Shown here in pieces: positions 26,370 to 34,814 of a DNA stretch of 64,000 bases. Position 1 is the stretch's first letter. Each line of letters opens with the position of its first letter. The notes under the pieces are model-generated. The model searched no databases and had not been told where the DNA came from. It saw only the letters and a program-made list of their open reading frames with translations. Position numbers and translations under genes: made by a program. Source of the DNA: Acidiferrobacter thiooxydans (GTDB lineage: Bacteria > Pseudomonadota > Gammaproteobacteria > Acidiferrobacterales > Acidiferrobacteraceae); assembly GCF_003333315.1 (NCBI RefSeq), contig NZ_PSYR01000001.1, forward strand, positions 1,266,501-1,330,500, given 5' to 3'.

Positions 26370-26871
26370 ACCACTTTCGGAAGGCGAGATCGATGCCGCC
26401 TTGAGGCGCTGGCGGCAGCCGCTCGTGGCCGACGATTTCGTGGATCGGGTGATGGTGCGCATCGAGACCGCCGACAGGCGGCGGCTGCGCCGCGCCATGA
26501 TGCGCCCGTGGGCGATCGCCGCCGGGGTCGCGATCGCGGTCTTGGCGGCGACCCTGCTGCTGCACGCGGGGGGCGCGCGCGTGGCGCCGCCGGGTACGCG
26601 CTTCGTGCGTTTTTCGCTCAGGATGCCGCACGCCGAGCAGGTCGCGGTGGCCGGCAGTTTCAACGGCTGGGGGCGGCGCATCGCCCTGCATGCGCGCGGT
26701 CATGGCCTGTGGACGGTGCGCATCCCCTTGCGCGCCGGGCAATACAGCTATGTGTTCGTGGTGAATGGGCACCAGGTGATGCCCGATCCGCATGCCGAAG
26801 GCTATCGTCCCGACGGCTTCGGCGGCCGGAATTCCGTGATCATCGTCGGATCGGGGGGGATGACGGCATGA
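26350..26871 (+). CDS. Membrane anti-sigma factor with outer glycogen-binding-type domain
   Basis: From ATG 26350, 173 aa. The cytoplasmic part (about 1-55, LSEGEIDAALRRWRQPLVAD, then FVDRVMVRIETADRRRL) is a short helical anti-sigma-like region without the zinc HxxxCxxC motif. One membrane helix follows (about 56-74, WAIAAGVAIAVLAATLLL). The periplasmic part is an AMPK/CBM48-type domain with VAVAGSFNGWGRRIAL, GQYSYVFVVNGHQVMPDP and GGRNSVIIVG. The position between sigma factor and exported-protein gene, overlapping both, argues for an anti-sigma function sensed through the outer domain. That role is inference; the domain call is clear. Confidence 0.78.
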   Translation: MADETDRPLSEGEIDAALRRWRQPLVADDFVDRVMVRIETADRRRLRRAMMRPWAIAAGVAIAVLAATLLLHAGGARVAPPGTRFVRFSLRMPHAEQVAVAGSFNGWGRRIALHARGHGLWTVRIPLRAGQYSYVFVVNGHQVMPDPHAEGYRPDGFGGRNSVIIVGSGGMTA

Positions 26872-27749
26872 GACGCGCACGCCTGCTGCTCTGGGCCGGG
26901 CTTGCGGTGCTGGCCGCCGGTACGGCGGCGTGGGCGTCGGTGTCACCGGTGGCCGCGCTACGGCATGCCGGCGTATCCGCGCCCAGGGCGCGCAGGCTCA
27001 TGCGGGAGGCGCACGCGGCAGGGGTAGGGGCGGCGACCGTCGAGCGCTGGGCGCGGCGCTTATCGGGACTGCATCGCGAGCGGCTGCCGGTGTCGCTGGC
27101 CGTGGATCAAATCTTTGAGGGTCTCATGAAAGGGGTGCCGGCGCCGCGCATTAGCGACGGCTTGCGCGTGTTTGCGCGCGATCTGCGGGGCGCGCGCCGG
27201 ACGCTCGAGCGCCACGCCACCCCCGGGTCGATCGGCGGCCACCCGCGCGCGGTGCGCCACGCGCTGTCGGATCTCGTGATCGCGCGTCGCGCGGGGCTCG
27301 ATGGGCACGCCCTCGATCGCCTCCTGGGTCGGCGACGACTTACGGTGTCGCGGTTATCGGCCTATGTCCAGGTGGCCACCGATCTGCGCGGCTGGGGCGT
27401 GGGGCGTGGCGATGTGGTGCGTACGCTGGGCGCGGCCCGGCGCCAGGGCGTGTCGCGACAGAGGTTGTTCGTGCTCGATAGGGCGCTCGCCCGCAAGGCC
27501 GCCGCTGGGCAAGGACCCCGGGACCTTGGCGGGATGCTGAGAGACGGATTGGGGTTGCGGTCGCCGATGGGCCCCGGGCCCTTATCGGGACCGGCGGGCG
27601 CCGTCGGGATGCCCGGGGCTGGGGGAGGCATGATGGGTCCAGGATCCGGCCCCACGCCGGGCCCCGGCGGCGGCATGACGGGTCCGGGTGGCATGACGGG
27701 CCCCGGCGGCATGGCAGGCCCCGGCGGGGCGGCAATGGGTCGGCCGTGA
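26868..27749 (+). CDS. Exported helical protein with Gly/Met/Pro-rich tail (3)
   Basis: A 293-aa protein with a signal peptide (LLLWAGLAVLAAGTAAWAS) and an Arg/Ala-rich helical body of about 200 residues built from helix pairs. Its tail, from about residue 225, is Gly/Met/Pro repeats (GPGGMTGPGGMAGPGG) closing with AAMGRP. Body layout and tail match the protein at 23416, so they are probably paralogues. ATGA overlap with the anti-sigma gene shows coupling. No enzymatic motif. Confidence 0.7.
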   Translation: MRRARLLLWAGLAVLAAGTAAWASVSPVAALRHAGVSAPRARRLMREAHAAGVGAATVERWARRLSGLHRERLPVSLAVDQIFEGLMKGVPAPRISDGLRVFARDLRGARRTLERHATPGSIGGHPRAVRHALSDLVIARRAGLDGHALDRLLGRRRLTVSRLSAYVQVATDLRGWGVGRGDVVRTLGAARRQGVSRQRLFVLDRALARKAAAGQGPRDLGGMLRDGLGLRSPMGPGPLSGPAGAVGMPGAGGGMMGPGSGPTPGPGGGMTGPGGMTGPGGMAGPGGAAMGRP

Positions 27750-27763
27750 CCAACGCCCATTCC

Positions 27764-27784
27764 CGGCCCGCGGGCCGCGGTTTT
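27764..27784 (+). terminator. GC palindrome between convergent genes
   Basis: CGGCCCGCGGGCCG (27764-27777) is a perfect palindrome followed by CGG and TTTT, 15 bp after the stop of the Gly/Met-tail gene and before the end of the convergent uup. It is a plausible terminator for the plus-strand cluster, with a short T-run. Confidence 0.45.
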
Positions 27785-27852
27785 CCCCGATCATCCGAGG
27801 GTTCAGGCGCATCTCTCGTGCCGGCCGCCGGCGCCCGGGCGGCGCCGATGAG

Positions 27853-29721
27853 TCACGATGACTCGAGGGACTCCCAGCGCGCATAGTGCGCCTGCAACTC
27901 CCGTTCGATGGCGGCCAGATGCTCGAAGAGACTCGCGATCTGGGCCTGGTCCTGCTCATAGAAGCGCGGATCGGCGCTGGCGGCCTGAAGCGAGGCGCGC
28001 TCGGCCTCCAGGGCCTCGATGCGCGCCGGGAGCTCATCGAGCTCGCGTTGTTCCTTATAGGGGCGCTTGCGCGGCGGCGCGACGGCGGGCGCGGTCGGGG
28101 CCTTCGGGCGCGCAGGGGGTGTCGAGGGTGGCGCGGGCGATGGCAGGTCGCTGTAGCCGCCGACGTGTTCGCAGACGCCGCCTTGGCCATCGAACAGCCA
28201 CGTGCTGGTTGCCACGTGATCTATGAAGGCGCGGTCGTGGCTTACGATCAGGATGGTGCCCGTAAACTCCATCAAGGTCTCCTCGAGGAGCTCCAGGGTG
28301 TCGGCATCGAGGTCGTTGGTCGGTTCGTCCAGGACCAGGAGGTTGGCGGGCTTGGCGAACAGGCGCGCGAGCAAGAGGCGGTTACGTTCGCCGCCGGAGA
28401 GCATGGCAACCGGTGAGCGCAGGCGCTCGGGCGGAAACAGGAAGCGACGCAGGTAGCCTGCGACGTGCTCCTGGCGGCCGCCGACGGTGATGGTGAGCCG
28501 TCCTTCGCCGACACTGTCCATGACCGTGGCCTCGGGATCGAGCTGCTCGCGTTGCTGATCGAAGTACGCCACCTCCAGGCGCGTGCCCCGCCGGATCGAG
28601 CCGCCGGACGGCGCGACGTCACCCAACAGGGCGCGCAGGAGGGTGGTCTTGCCGACCCCGTTGGGACCGACGAGCGCGATCCGGTCGCCGCGTTGGACGG
28701 TGGCGCTGAAGTCGCGGACCAGGGTGCGCTGCTCGTAGCTGAGCGTCAGGCGATCGGTCTCGAAGACGATGCGGCCGGAGGGGTCGGCGCCATCCAGGCG
28801 CAATTCGGCGCGCCCCACGCGCTCGCGTCGTGCGCGCTGCTCGCGGCGCATGGCCTCGAGCGCCCGGACCCGGCCCTCGTTACGCGTGCGCCGCGCCTTG
28901 ATGCCCTGCCGGATCCAGCGCTCCTCCTCGGATAGGCGCTTGTCGAACAGGGCGTCGCGCGTCTCCTCCGCAGCCAGGGCCTCGGCCTTGCGGCGCACAT
29001 AGTCCTCATAGGTCCCGGGCCATGACGACAGGATGCCGCGGTCGAGTTCGATGATGCGCGTGGCAAGCCGTCTGAGGAAGGCGCGATCATGGCTGACGAA
29101 CAGTACCCCGCCGGTGAAGTTCGCGAGATAGTTCTCGAGCCACAGGATGGCGCCGATGTCGAGGTGGTTCGTGGGCTCGTCGAGCAGCAGCAGGTCGGGT
29201 TCCGCGACCAGGGCCCGTCCGAGCATGACACGCCGCCGCCATCCGCCCGATAGTTCGCCCATGCGCGCATGGGGATCGAGAGACAGTTCGCTGATGACGG
29301 TGTGCACGCGCTGCTGGAATCGCCAGCCGTCCTGGCTGTCTAGGATCTGCTGCACGGCCCCCAGGCGCGCCAGGGTCGCGTCATCGGCACCTTCGGCGAG
29401 GCATCCCGTCAGATGATCGTATTCGGCCAGCGCAGCGCCGAGGGCCGCCAAGCCCCCGGAGACGATCTCGAAGACATTCGCGGTATCGGCGCACGCGACC
29501 TCTTGATCGAGGGTGGCGATGCGCACGCCCGGTGACGTGCTGCACGTGCCGCTATCGGGCCTGATGGCCCCGGCGACGATGCGCAGGAGCGAGGATTTGC
29601 CCTCGCCGTTGCGCCCTATGAGGCAGACGCGCTCGCCGGCCTCGATGGCAAGCGAGGCGTGGTCGAGCAAGGGGTGGTGGCCGTAGGCAAGGCTGATATC
29701 ATCGAGACGCAGTAGGGGCAT
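27853..29721 (-). CDS. uup: ABC-F family ATPase Uup
   Basis: Soluble duplicated ATPase acting on ribosomes or on DNA/transposon stability, with no membrane domain. The 622-aa protein has two ATP-binding cassettes: Walker A GRNGEGKSS and GPNGVGKTT, signatures LSGGWRRR and LSGGERNR, and Walker B LLLLDEPTNHLD and LLVLDEPTNDLD. A charged linker lies between them (RKAEALAAEETRDALFDKRL). The C-terminal extension after about residue 530 is Pro/Ala-rich then coiled coil (ELPARIEALEAERASLQAAS), the Uup-type DNA-binding tail. Confidence 0.93.
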   Translation of the reverse strand: MPLLRLDDISLAYGHHPLLDHASLAIEAGERVCLIGRNGEGKSSLLRIVAGAIRPDSGTCSTSPGVRIATLDQEVACADTANVFEIVSGGLAALGAALAEYDHLTGCLAEGADDATLARLGAVQQILDSQDGWRFQQRVHTVISELSLDPHARMGELSGGWRRRVMLGRALVAEPDLLLLDEPTNHLDIGAILWLENYLANFTGGVLFVSHDRAFLRRLATRIIELDRGILSSWPGTYEDYVRRKAEALAAEETRDALFDKRLSEEERWIRQGIKARRTRNEGRVRALEAMRREQRARRERVGRAELRLDGADPSGRIVFETDRLTLSYEQRTLVRDFSATVQRGDRIALVGPNGVGKTTLLRALLGDVAPSGGSIRRGTRLEVAYFDQQREQLDPEATVMDSVGEGRLTITVGGRQEHVAGYLRRFLFPPERLRSPVAMLSGGERNRLLLARLFAKPANLLVLDEPTNDLDADTLELLEETLMEFTGTILIVSHDRAFIDHVATSTWLFDGQGGVCEHVGGYSDLPSPAPPSTPPARPKAPTAPAVAPPRKRPYKEQRELDELPARIEALEAERASLQAASADPRFYEQDQAQIASLFEHLAAIERELQAHYARWESLESS

Positions 29722-29829
29722 GACGGGCTTTCAGGGTGCGGCATGGGCCGGGAAAGCCGGGTATAATCGCAGGTCTGCGGGATCTGGGCAACGGTCATCA
29801 AGGCCGGGCCTGCCACCGGGAGGATATTC

Positions 29830-30512
29830 ATGCTCGACCTCTATTATTGGCCGACACCCAACGGCCACAAAATCACCATCTTTCTGGAAGAGGCCGGCCT
29901 GGCTTATCGCATCATGCCGGTCAATATCGGCCGCGGTGAACAGTTTGCGCCGGATTTCCTGGCCATAGCCCCCAACAATCGCATGCCCGCGCTGGTCGAT
30001 GCCGATGTCGAGGGCGAACCGATCCGGCTGTTTGAGTCGGGGGCCATCCTCCAGTATCTCGCGGAGAAGACAGGGCGTTTCCTGCCGACCGACCTACGGG
30101 CCCGGTTTATGGTCCTGCAATGGCTCTACTGGCAGATGGCGGGCCTGGGTCCGATGGCCGGCCAGAACCACCATTTCGCGCGCTACGCCCCGGAGAAGAT
30201 CCCTTACGCCATCGACCGTTATGTGCGTGAGACGGCACGCCTCTATGGTGTGCTCGATCGCAGGCTCGCCCAAAGCCCGTTCGTGGGGGCCGCGAGTACT
30301 CGATCGCCGACATGGCCTGCTACCCATGGATCGTGCCGCATCGCGATCAGCAGCAAGACCTGGAGGCCTTTACGCACCTGAAGCGCTGGTTTACGCAGAT
30401 GGCGGCGCGCCCGGCGGTGGTGCGCGCCTATGCCGTCGGCGCACGCATCAGCCAGGGCGGCCCCTTGGACGAGGAGGCGCGGCGTCACCTGTTTGGTCAG
30501 GGGCGCCCTTGA
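29830..30512 (+). pseudogene. Glutathione S-transferase (YfcG/YghU-like), frameshifted
   Basis: The first frame gives the thioredoxin-like domain (MLDLYYWPTPNGHKITIFLE, NNRMPALVD, FESGAILQYLAEKTGRF) and most of the helical domain to about residue 155. The frame is lost at a G5 run near 30284-30288: one additional G would restore VGGREYSIADMACYPW and continuity to the stop at 30512, giving about 227 aa. The second half (ACYPWIVPHRDQQQDLEAFT to LFGQGRP) is intact in the next frame. This is a recent inactivation or a sequencing error in the homopolymer. The intact family uses glutathione disulfide-bond chemistry. Confidence 0.85.
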
Positions 30513-30586
30513 TCGCAGCACGGTTTCGGGTCATTTAAAGGGGGGCGCGGCGCGCCCGGGGGTATTGTCATGCCTAAAGGATCTCC

Positions 30587-30994
30587 ATGCTATCGTTGAT
30601 CGGCAATGTGTTGTGGTTTGTCCTGGGGGGTGCGGCCATGGGCCTTGCCTGGTGGCTTGCCGGGCTGATTGCCCTTGTGTCCATTGTGGGCATTCCCTGG
30701 GCGCGCGCGTGCTTTGTCATCGGGCAGTTCACGTTCTGGCCGTTCGGACGCGAGGCGGTCAGTCGCAGCGCGGTGGGCCGCCCGGACATCGGCACGGGCC
30801 CTCTTGGGCTCATCGGCAATGTGTTGTGGTTCCTGTTGCTCGGGGTGTGGCTTGCGATCGGCCATATCTTGGCGGCACTCGCCAATTTCGTCACCATCAT
30901 CGGCATTCCGTTTGGCATCCAGCACCTGAAGCTCGCCGTGATCGCCATGGCCCCCATCGGCATGACGATCGTGGACAAACGCCCCGCCCGGTAA
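30587..30994 (+). CDS. yccF: YccF domain membrane protein
   Basis: A 135-aa inner-membrane protein with a duplicated YccF unit. Each repeat starts with a GNVLW motif (LIGNVLWFVLGG and LIGNVLWFLLLG) and includes an IVGIPWARACF- or IIGIPFGIQHLKL-type loop. About four membrane helices. Function unknown. It stands alone between the broken GST gene and the riboswitch leader. Confidence 0.88.
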   Translation: MLSLIGNVLWFVLGGAAMGLAWWLAGLIALVSIVGIPWARACFVIGQFTFWPFGREAVSRSAVGRPDIGTGPLGLIGNVLWFLLLGVWLAIGHILAALANFVTIIGIPFGIQHLKLAVIAMAPIGMTIVDKRPAR

Positions 30995-31048
30995 TCCCCG
31001 TCGGCCCGTCCGCGGGCCGTCCCCACGCACCACAAGAGCGCACGCGCA

Positions 31049-31146
31049 CCGGTTTGGCCCGGTGGCAGGGCGCCTATCCCTCGGCGCGACGCGCCCGGGA
31101 CCGCGCCCGTAGCGCGCATCGGGGCCGGTTTGGGCCCGGTGGCGCG
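31049..31146 (+). repeat. Direct repeat in front of the riboswitch
   Basis: CCGGTTTGGCCCGGTGGC at 31049-31066 recurs with one extra G beginning near 31125. Both copies lie in an IR-rich non-coding stretch that also holds the hairpin CGGCCCG/CGGGCCG (31002-31019), probably the yccF 3' end. The repeats could be operators upstream of the guanidine operon promoter; evidence is positional only. Confidence 0.4.
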
Positions 31147-31228
31147 TGGCATGGAGATTGCTAAACCCTGGGTGCAGGGATTTTTTGAGGATGACATGGC
31201 TTAGGGTTGCATCGATCGAGAAGGCGTA

Positions 31229-31350
31229 ACGGATTCTAGGGTTCCAGCCGCGTGCGGTGTTCGGTCCGAGAGAATCCGCCCCGCGATGTGCGGGGTACAC
31301 GGAGGGATAAAAACCCGGGAGGCAGCATGTTGCCGTCCCGGGTTTTTTTT
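31229..31350 (+). ncRNA. Guanidine-I (ykkC) riboswitch
   Basis: The leader carries the ykkC-class hallmarks in order: CTAGGGTTCC (31236-31245), the GGTCCGAGAG block (31263-31272), a helix with loop (CCGCCCCGCGATGTGCGGGG), then ACACGGAGGGATAAAA, followed by the CCCGGGAGG segment that enters a terminator hairpin. This class binds free guanidinium and turns on export or carboxylation genes. Here it precedes an ABC-transporter/DUF1989/carboxylase operon, a known target type. Boundaries are approximate. Confidence 0.93.
31312..31350 (+). terminator. Riboswitch-controlled intrinsic terminator
   Basis: CCCGGGA (31314-31320) pairs with TCCCGGG (31336-31342), extended inside by GGCA/TGCC, and is followed by T8 (31343-31350). 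The 5' arm is part of the conserved riboswitch core, so guanidinium binding should block hairpin formation and allow read-through into the operon. Confidence 0.92.
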
Positions 31351-31379
31351 GGTTTGGGCAAAAATTGCGAGGGGATGAT

Positions 31380-32360
31380 ATGCACACGGTGAAGAAGCTT
31401 CTGGTGGCCGCGGGTTTTGTGGTCTGCGCGCAGTTGGGTCTCATGACGCAGGCCAGCGCGCGTATCACGCTCGGGCTGTCGGATTGGCCGGGGTGGGTGG
31501 CGTGGTATGTGGCGCAACACAACGGCTATCTGAAGAAGTACGGGGCGCATGTGCGGCTGGTGTGGTTTCCGAGCTATATGACCTCGGTCGAGGCGCTGTC
31601 GGCCGGTCGCATAGACGCCAACTGCCAGGCGCTGATCGATACCATCGCGCCGATCGTGAAGAAGGTGCCGCTCAAGGTGATCCTGGTCACCGACAACTCC
31701 GCTGGCAACGACGCCTTGATGGTGAACAACTCCATCCATTCGTTCGCGGGATTGAAGGGGAAGTCGATTGCCGTCGAAATGAATTCGATCGAGGAGTACC
31801 TCGATGTGACGGCCCTTCAGGAGCATCACATGAGCGCCGCCGACGTGCATTTCATCAACATGTCGACCGGTGATTCCGCCGCTGCGCTCATCACCGGACG
31901 TGTGGCCGCAGCCGGGGTGTGGAATCCGTGGATCCAGAGGATCGAGGCGCGGCACGCCGGACATGCGCTCTTTACGAGCGCCCAGGCCCCGGGACTCATT
32001 CCCGACCTCGTGGTCGCCCGCGCTAGCGTCGTCGCCGCCCACCGAAAGGATTTCGTGGGGCTCGCCAAGGCCTGGTTTGCGACCGTGCGCTTCATTAAGG
32101 CCCACCCCCGCAAGGCGGCGGCGATCATGGCCCCGCATGTGGATCTCACGCCCGCGGTCTATGCCGCAAGCCTGTCTGGCACCAGGCTTTTCGGAAAACA
32201 CCTGAATCACATTGCCATGAATCCCGGTCCATCGAGTGCCTCGCTCTATAACAGCACCGTCCACACCGGGCGTTTCCTGGAGCAGGTGAAGATGGTCAAG
32301 GCGATCCCCAACCCGCGTACCTTTATCGACGCGGGTATCGTGGATCAGGCGGGGCGGTGA
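31380..32360 (+). CDS. ABC transporter substrate-binding protein (NMT1/SsuA type), guanidine operon
   Basis: Periplasmic binding protein of 326 aa. Signal peptide (LLVAAGFVVCAQLGLMTQASA), then an NMT1/taurine-type fold: LGLSDWPGWVAWYVAQHNGY, GLKGKSIAVE and the AAGVWNPWIQRIE segment. These proteins bind small nitrogen or sulfur compounds. Regulation by a guanidine riboswitch makes guanidine or a derivative the likely ligand. ATG 31380 has GAGGGG upstream. Stop overlaps the permease start (TGATG). Confidence 0.9.
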   Translation: MHTVKKLLVAAGFVVCAQLGLMTQASARITLGLSDWPGWVAWYVAQHNGYLKKYGAHVRLVWFPSYMTSVEALSAGRIDANCQALIDTIAPIVKKVPLKVILVTDNSAGNDALMVNNSIHSFAGLKGKSIAVEMNSIEEYLDVTALQEHHMSAADVHFINMSTGDSAAALITGRVAAAGVWNPWIQRIEARHAGHALFTSAQAPGLIPDLVVARASVVAAHRKDFVGLAKAWFATVRFIKAHPRKAAAIMAPHVDLTPAVYAASLSGTRLFGKHLNHIAMNPGPSSASLYNSTVHTGRFLEQVKMVKAIPNPRTFIDAGIVDQAGR

Positions 32361-33220
32361 TGGGCGCCGTGACCGCAAGGACCCACGGGACATCCAGCGT
32401 CGGCGGCCGCAAGGCGGCCGCGCAGCGCACCCGGGTGCGTGCCTGGTTTTCACGCATACGCGCACCGATCCCAAGGGCGCTGTATGTGGGTCTTGCGGTC
32501 GCGGGGTTTTTGCTGCCGCTCGCCTTCTGGCAGGCGCTGTGTGCGTGGCATCTCGTAGGGGCGCTTTTTCTGCCGTCGCCGGCCGATGTGTGGATGTCGC
32601 TGCGCCATTGGTATGCAAGCGGGCTTTTGCACGATACCGGCATCAGCATCTATCGCGTGGTCGCGGGCTTTGTGTTGGCGGCCTTGATCGGGGTGCCGCT
32701 TGGGCTTTTCATCGGCGCCTACAAGTGGTGTGAGGCGCTCTTGCAGCCGATCAACGACTTCGTGCGCTACATGCCGGCCTCGGCCTTCATACCGCTCGTC
32801 ATCCTGTGGGTGGGCATAGGCGAGGGATCGAAGATCGCCATCATCTTCATAGGGGTCGTGTTCCAGATCGTGGTGATGGTCGCCGATGCCGTGCGCAAGC
32901 TCCCGGACCGCTATCTGGAGGCCGCCTATACCATGGGGGCGCGCCCGGGGGAGACCATGAAGCTTGTCGTGTGGCGCGGCACATGGCCGCAGATCGTCGA
33001 CATCCTGCGTATCAACATGGGTTGGGCCTGGACCTATCTGGTGGTGGCCGAGATGGTGGCCGCCGACAGCGGCCTTGGGTTTGCCATCCTTCAGGCGCAA
33101 CGCTTCCTTGATACCGCGAAGATCTTCGTCGGGATCATCGTCATAGGTCTCATAGGGCTTGCCTTCGATCTCATGTTTCGTGCGCTGCACAAGCAGCTTT
33201 TTCCCTGGTACCGGCCATGA
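32360..33220 (+). CDS. ABC transporter permease (SsuC/TauC type), guanidine operon
   Basis: A 286-aa inner-membrane permease with about six helices and the EAA-loop region (YLEAAYTMGARPGETMKLVV), preceded by VRYMPASAFIPLVILWVGIG typical of the nitrate/sulfonate/taurine permease family. The N-terminal 40 residues are basic and cytoplasmic. ATG 32360 overlaps the upstream stop; GTG 32357 is an alternative. Translationally coupled to its ATPase by ATGA. Confidence 0.9.
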   Translation: MGAVTARTHGTSSVGGRKAAAQRTRVRAWFSRIRAPIPRALYVGLAVAGFLLPLAFWQALCAWHLVGALFLPSPADVWMSLRHWYASGLLHDTGISIYRVVAGFVLAALIGVPLGLFIGAYKWCEALLQPINDFVRYMPASAFIPLVILWVGIGEGSKIAIIFIGVVFQIVVMVADAVRKLPDRYLEAAYTMGARPGETMKLVVWRGTWPQIVDILRINMGWAWTYLVVAEMVAADSGLGFAILQAQRFLDTAKIFVGIIVIGLIGLAFDLMFRALHKQLFPWYRP

Positions 33221-34086
33221 GCGCGCCGCGTGTCAGTGTGGAGGGCGTGGGCCGGGACTATGAGGGCCGGGACGGTGTCCCGTTCCCGGTCCTGAAGGGT
33301 CTCGACATGGTGGCGTCCGACCATGAGTTCGTGGCCATCGTCGGGGCCTCGGGGTGTGGCAAGTCCACGCTCTTACGGCTCGTCGCCGGGCTCGATGAGG
33401 TCACCGAGGGGGTGATCCGGGTGGACGGACGTCCCGTCACGGGGCCTGGGCCGGATCGCGGGATGGTATTCCAGCAATCGACCCTGTTTCCGTGGCTCAC
33501 GGTCTGGCAGAACCTGCGTTTCCCGCGCGGCCTTGCGGTCCACGCCGAGGCCACCAGCCGCGAGGTGTCGGAGTACCTCTCGCGAAGCGAGGCCCTGCTC
33601 AACATGATGGGTCTTGCGCGCGTCCGCGACAGCTACCCAAACCAGTTGAGCGGCGGCATGCAGCAGCGCGTCAATATTGCGCGCGCGCTGGTGGCCAACC
33701 CGGCGGTGCTGCTGATGGACGAGCCCTTCGGGGCGCTCGACGCGCAGACCCGCGAGACCATGCATGACCTCGTGCTGCATCTGTTCGCCGCCGAGAAGAC
33801 CACGGCCTTGTTCGTGACCCATGACGTCGAGGAGGCGATCTATCTCGCGGACCGGGTGATCGTGCTGGCCCCCAACCCCGGGCGCGTGGACTCCGTGCAC
33901 AGCATCCCCTGGGGGCGCGCGCGCACCCAGGATCTCAAGCTCGATGGCGCGTTCGTGAGACTGAAAGGCGAGATCCTGGCGCGCATCCGCGCCACCACCG
34001 CGGTCCATGCCGATCGCGAATTATTGGAAAGTATGACGGCGCGCACGCGCGCATCGTCGCTTGCAGAGGAGAAAGGAAAGTCATGA
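33217..34086 (+). CDS. ABC transporter ATP-binding protein (SsuB/TauB type), guanidine operon
   Basis: A 289-aa ATPase with Walker A GASGCGKST, Q-loop FQQSTLFPWLTV, signature LSGGMQQR, Walker B VLLMDEPFGALD and H-loop VTHDVEEA. It energises uptake through the adjacent permease. The C-terminal ~40 residues extend beyond the cassette. GAGGAGAAAGGAAAG near its end serves the next gene, which overlaps by 4 bp. Confidence 0.93.
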   Translation: MSAPRVSVEGVGRDYEGRDGVPFPVLKGLDMVASDHEFVAIVGASGCGKSTLLRLVAGLDEVTEGVIRVDGRPVTGPGPDRGMVFQQSTLFPWLTVWQNLRFPRGLAVHAEATSREVSEYLSRSEALLNMMGLARVRDSYPNQLSGGMQQRVNIARALVANPAVLLMDEPFGALDAQTRETMHDLVLHLFAAEKTTALFVTHDVEEAIYLADRVIVLAPNPGRVDSVHSIPWGRARTQDLKLDGAFVRLKGEILARIRATTAVHADRELLESMTARTRASSLAEEKGKS

Positions 34087-34814
34087 AGGAACGGGAAACA
34101 AGCGAACGGACCGTACTTTGGCAGGAGCATGTGCCCGGGGGATGCCACGCCTCGTTTCGGCTAGGGCGCGGCCAGGGCCTGCGGCTTACAGCGCTCGCGC
34201 CCAAGGCCAATGCCTCGGTGCTGCTCTTTAATGACGACGACCGCAGCGAGCGCTACAACATGGCCGACACCCTGAAGGCCCAGCATACCGCGGCACTCGG
34301 CGCCGGGCATGTCCTCATGTCGGATATGGGGCGGGCGCTGGCGGCGATCTGCGAAGAGAGCGTGAGCGACCATGATCCGATCTGCGGGGCCTCCAGCCGC
34401 GCAGACATCGAGCGGTGCTTTGGCGCGCGCCGCTTCGAGCATGCGCGCAACGCCATGCACCGCAGCGGCCAGGAGGGCCTTTTGATCGAGCTCGCCAAGT
34501 GGGGCCTCGGTAAGGAGGATCTGGTGGCGCCGATCAATTTCTTTAGCGCGCTTGCGATCGACGACGAGGGCCGCGTGGCGTTGCGTGGCGATGGCGTCGA
34601 TTGCGGCGATTTCGTGGAGTGGACGGCGGTCTTGAATCTCCTGTGTGTAATATCGGCGGCCCCCCATCCCTTGGCCGCCCCCGGCACCTATGCCCCGGCC
34701 GACCTGCGCGTCATAGCCTACGCCCAAGGCGGCGACACCGGCGCAAGCGTCGCGCGATGCGCGGAGAACGCGCGCGCCTTCATGAACAGCCACCGTTATC
34801 TCGGAGATTGCTGA
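34083..34814 (+). CDS. Urea-carboxylase-associated protein 1 (DUF1989; carboxyguanidine deiminase type)
   Basis: One of two DUF1989 subunits that in characterised guanidine pathways form carboxyguanidine deiminase (CgdAB), converting carboxyguanidine to allophanate and ammonia. The 243-aa protein has [20 protein letters not shown], the metal-site region [32 protein letters not shown] and the [10 protein letters not shown] strand, as in UAAP1. The following gene is its partner. Cytoplasmic. The TGATG overlap shows tight coupling. Confidence 0.88.
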   Translation: MKERETSERTVLWQEHVPGGCHASFRLGRGQGLRLTALAPKANASVLLFNDDDRSERYNMADTLKAQHTAALGAGHVLMSDMGRALAAICEESVSDHDPICGASSRADIERCFGARRFEHARNAMHRSGQEGLLIELAKWGLGKEDLVAPINFFSALAIDDEGRVALRGDGVDCGDFVEWTAVLNLLCVISAAPHPLAAPGTYAPADLRVIAYAQGGDTGASVARCAENARAFMNSHRYLGDC

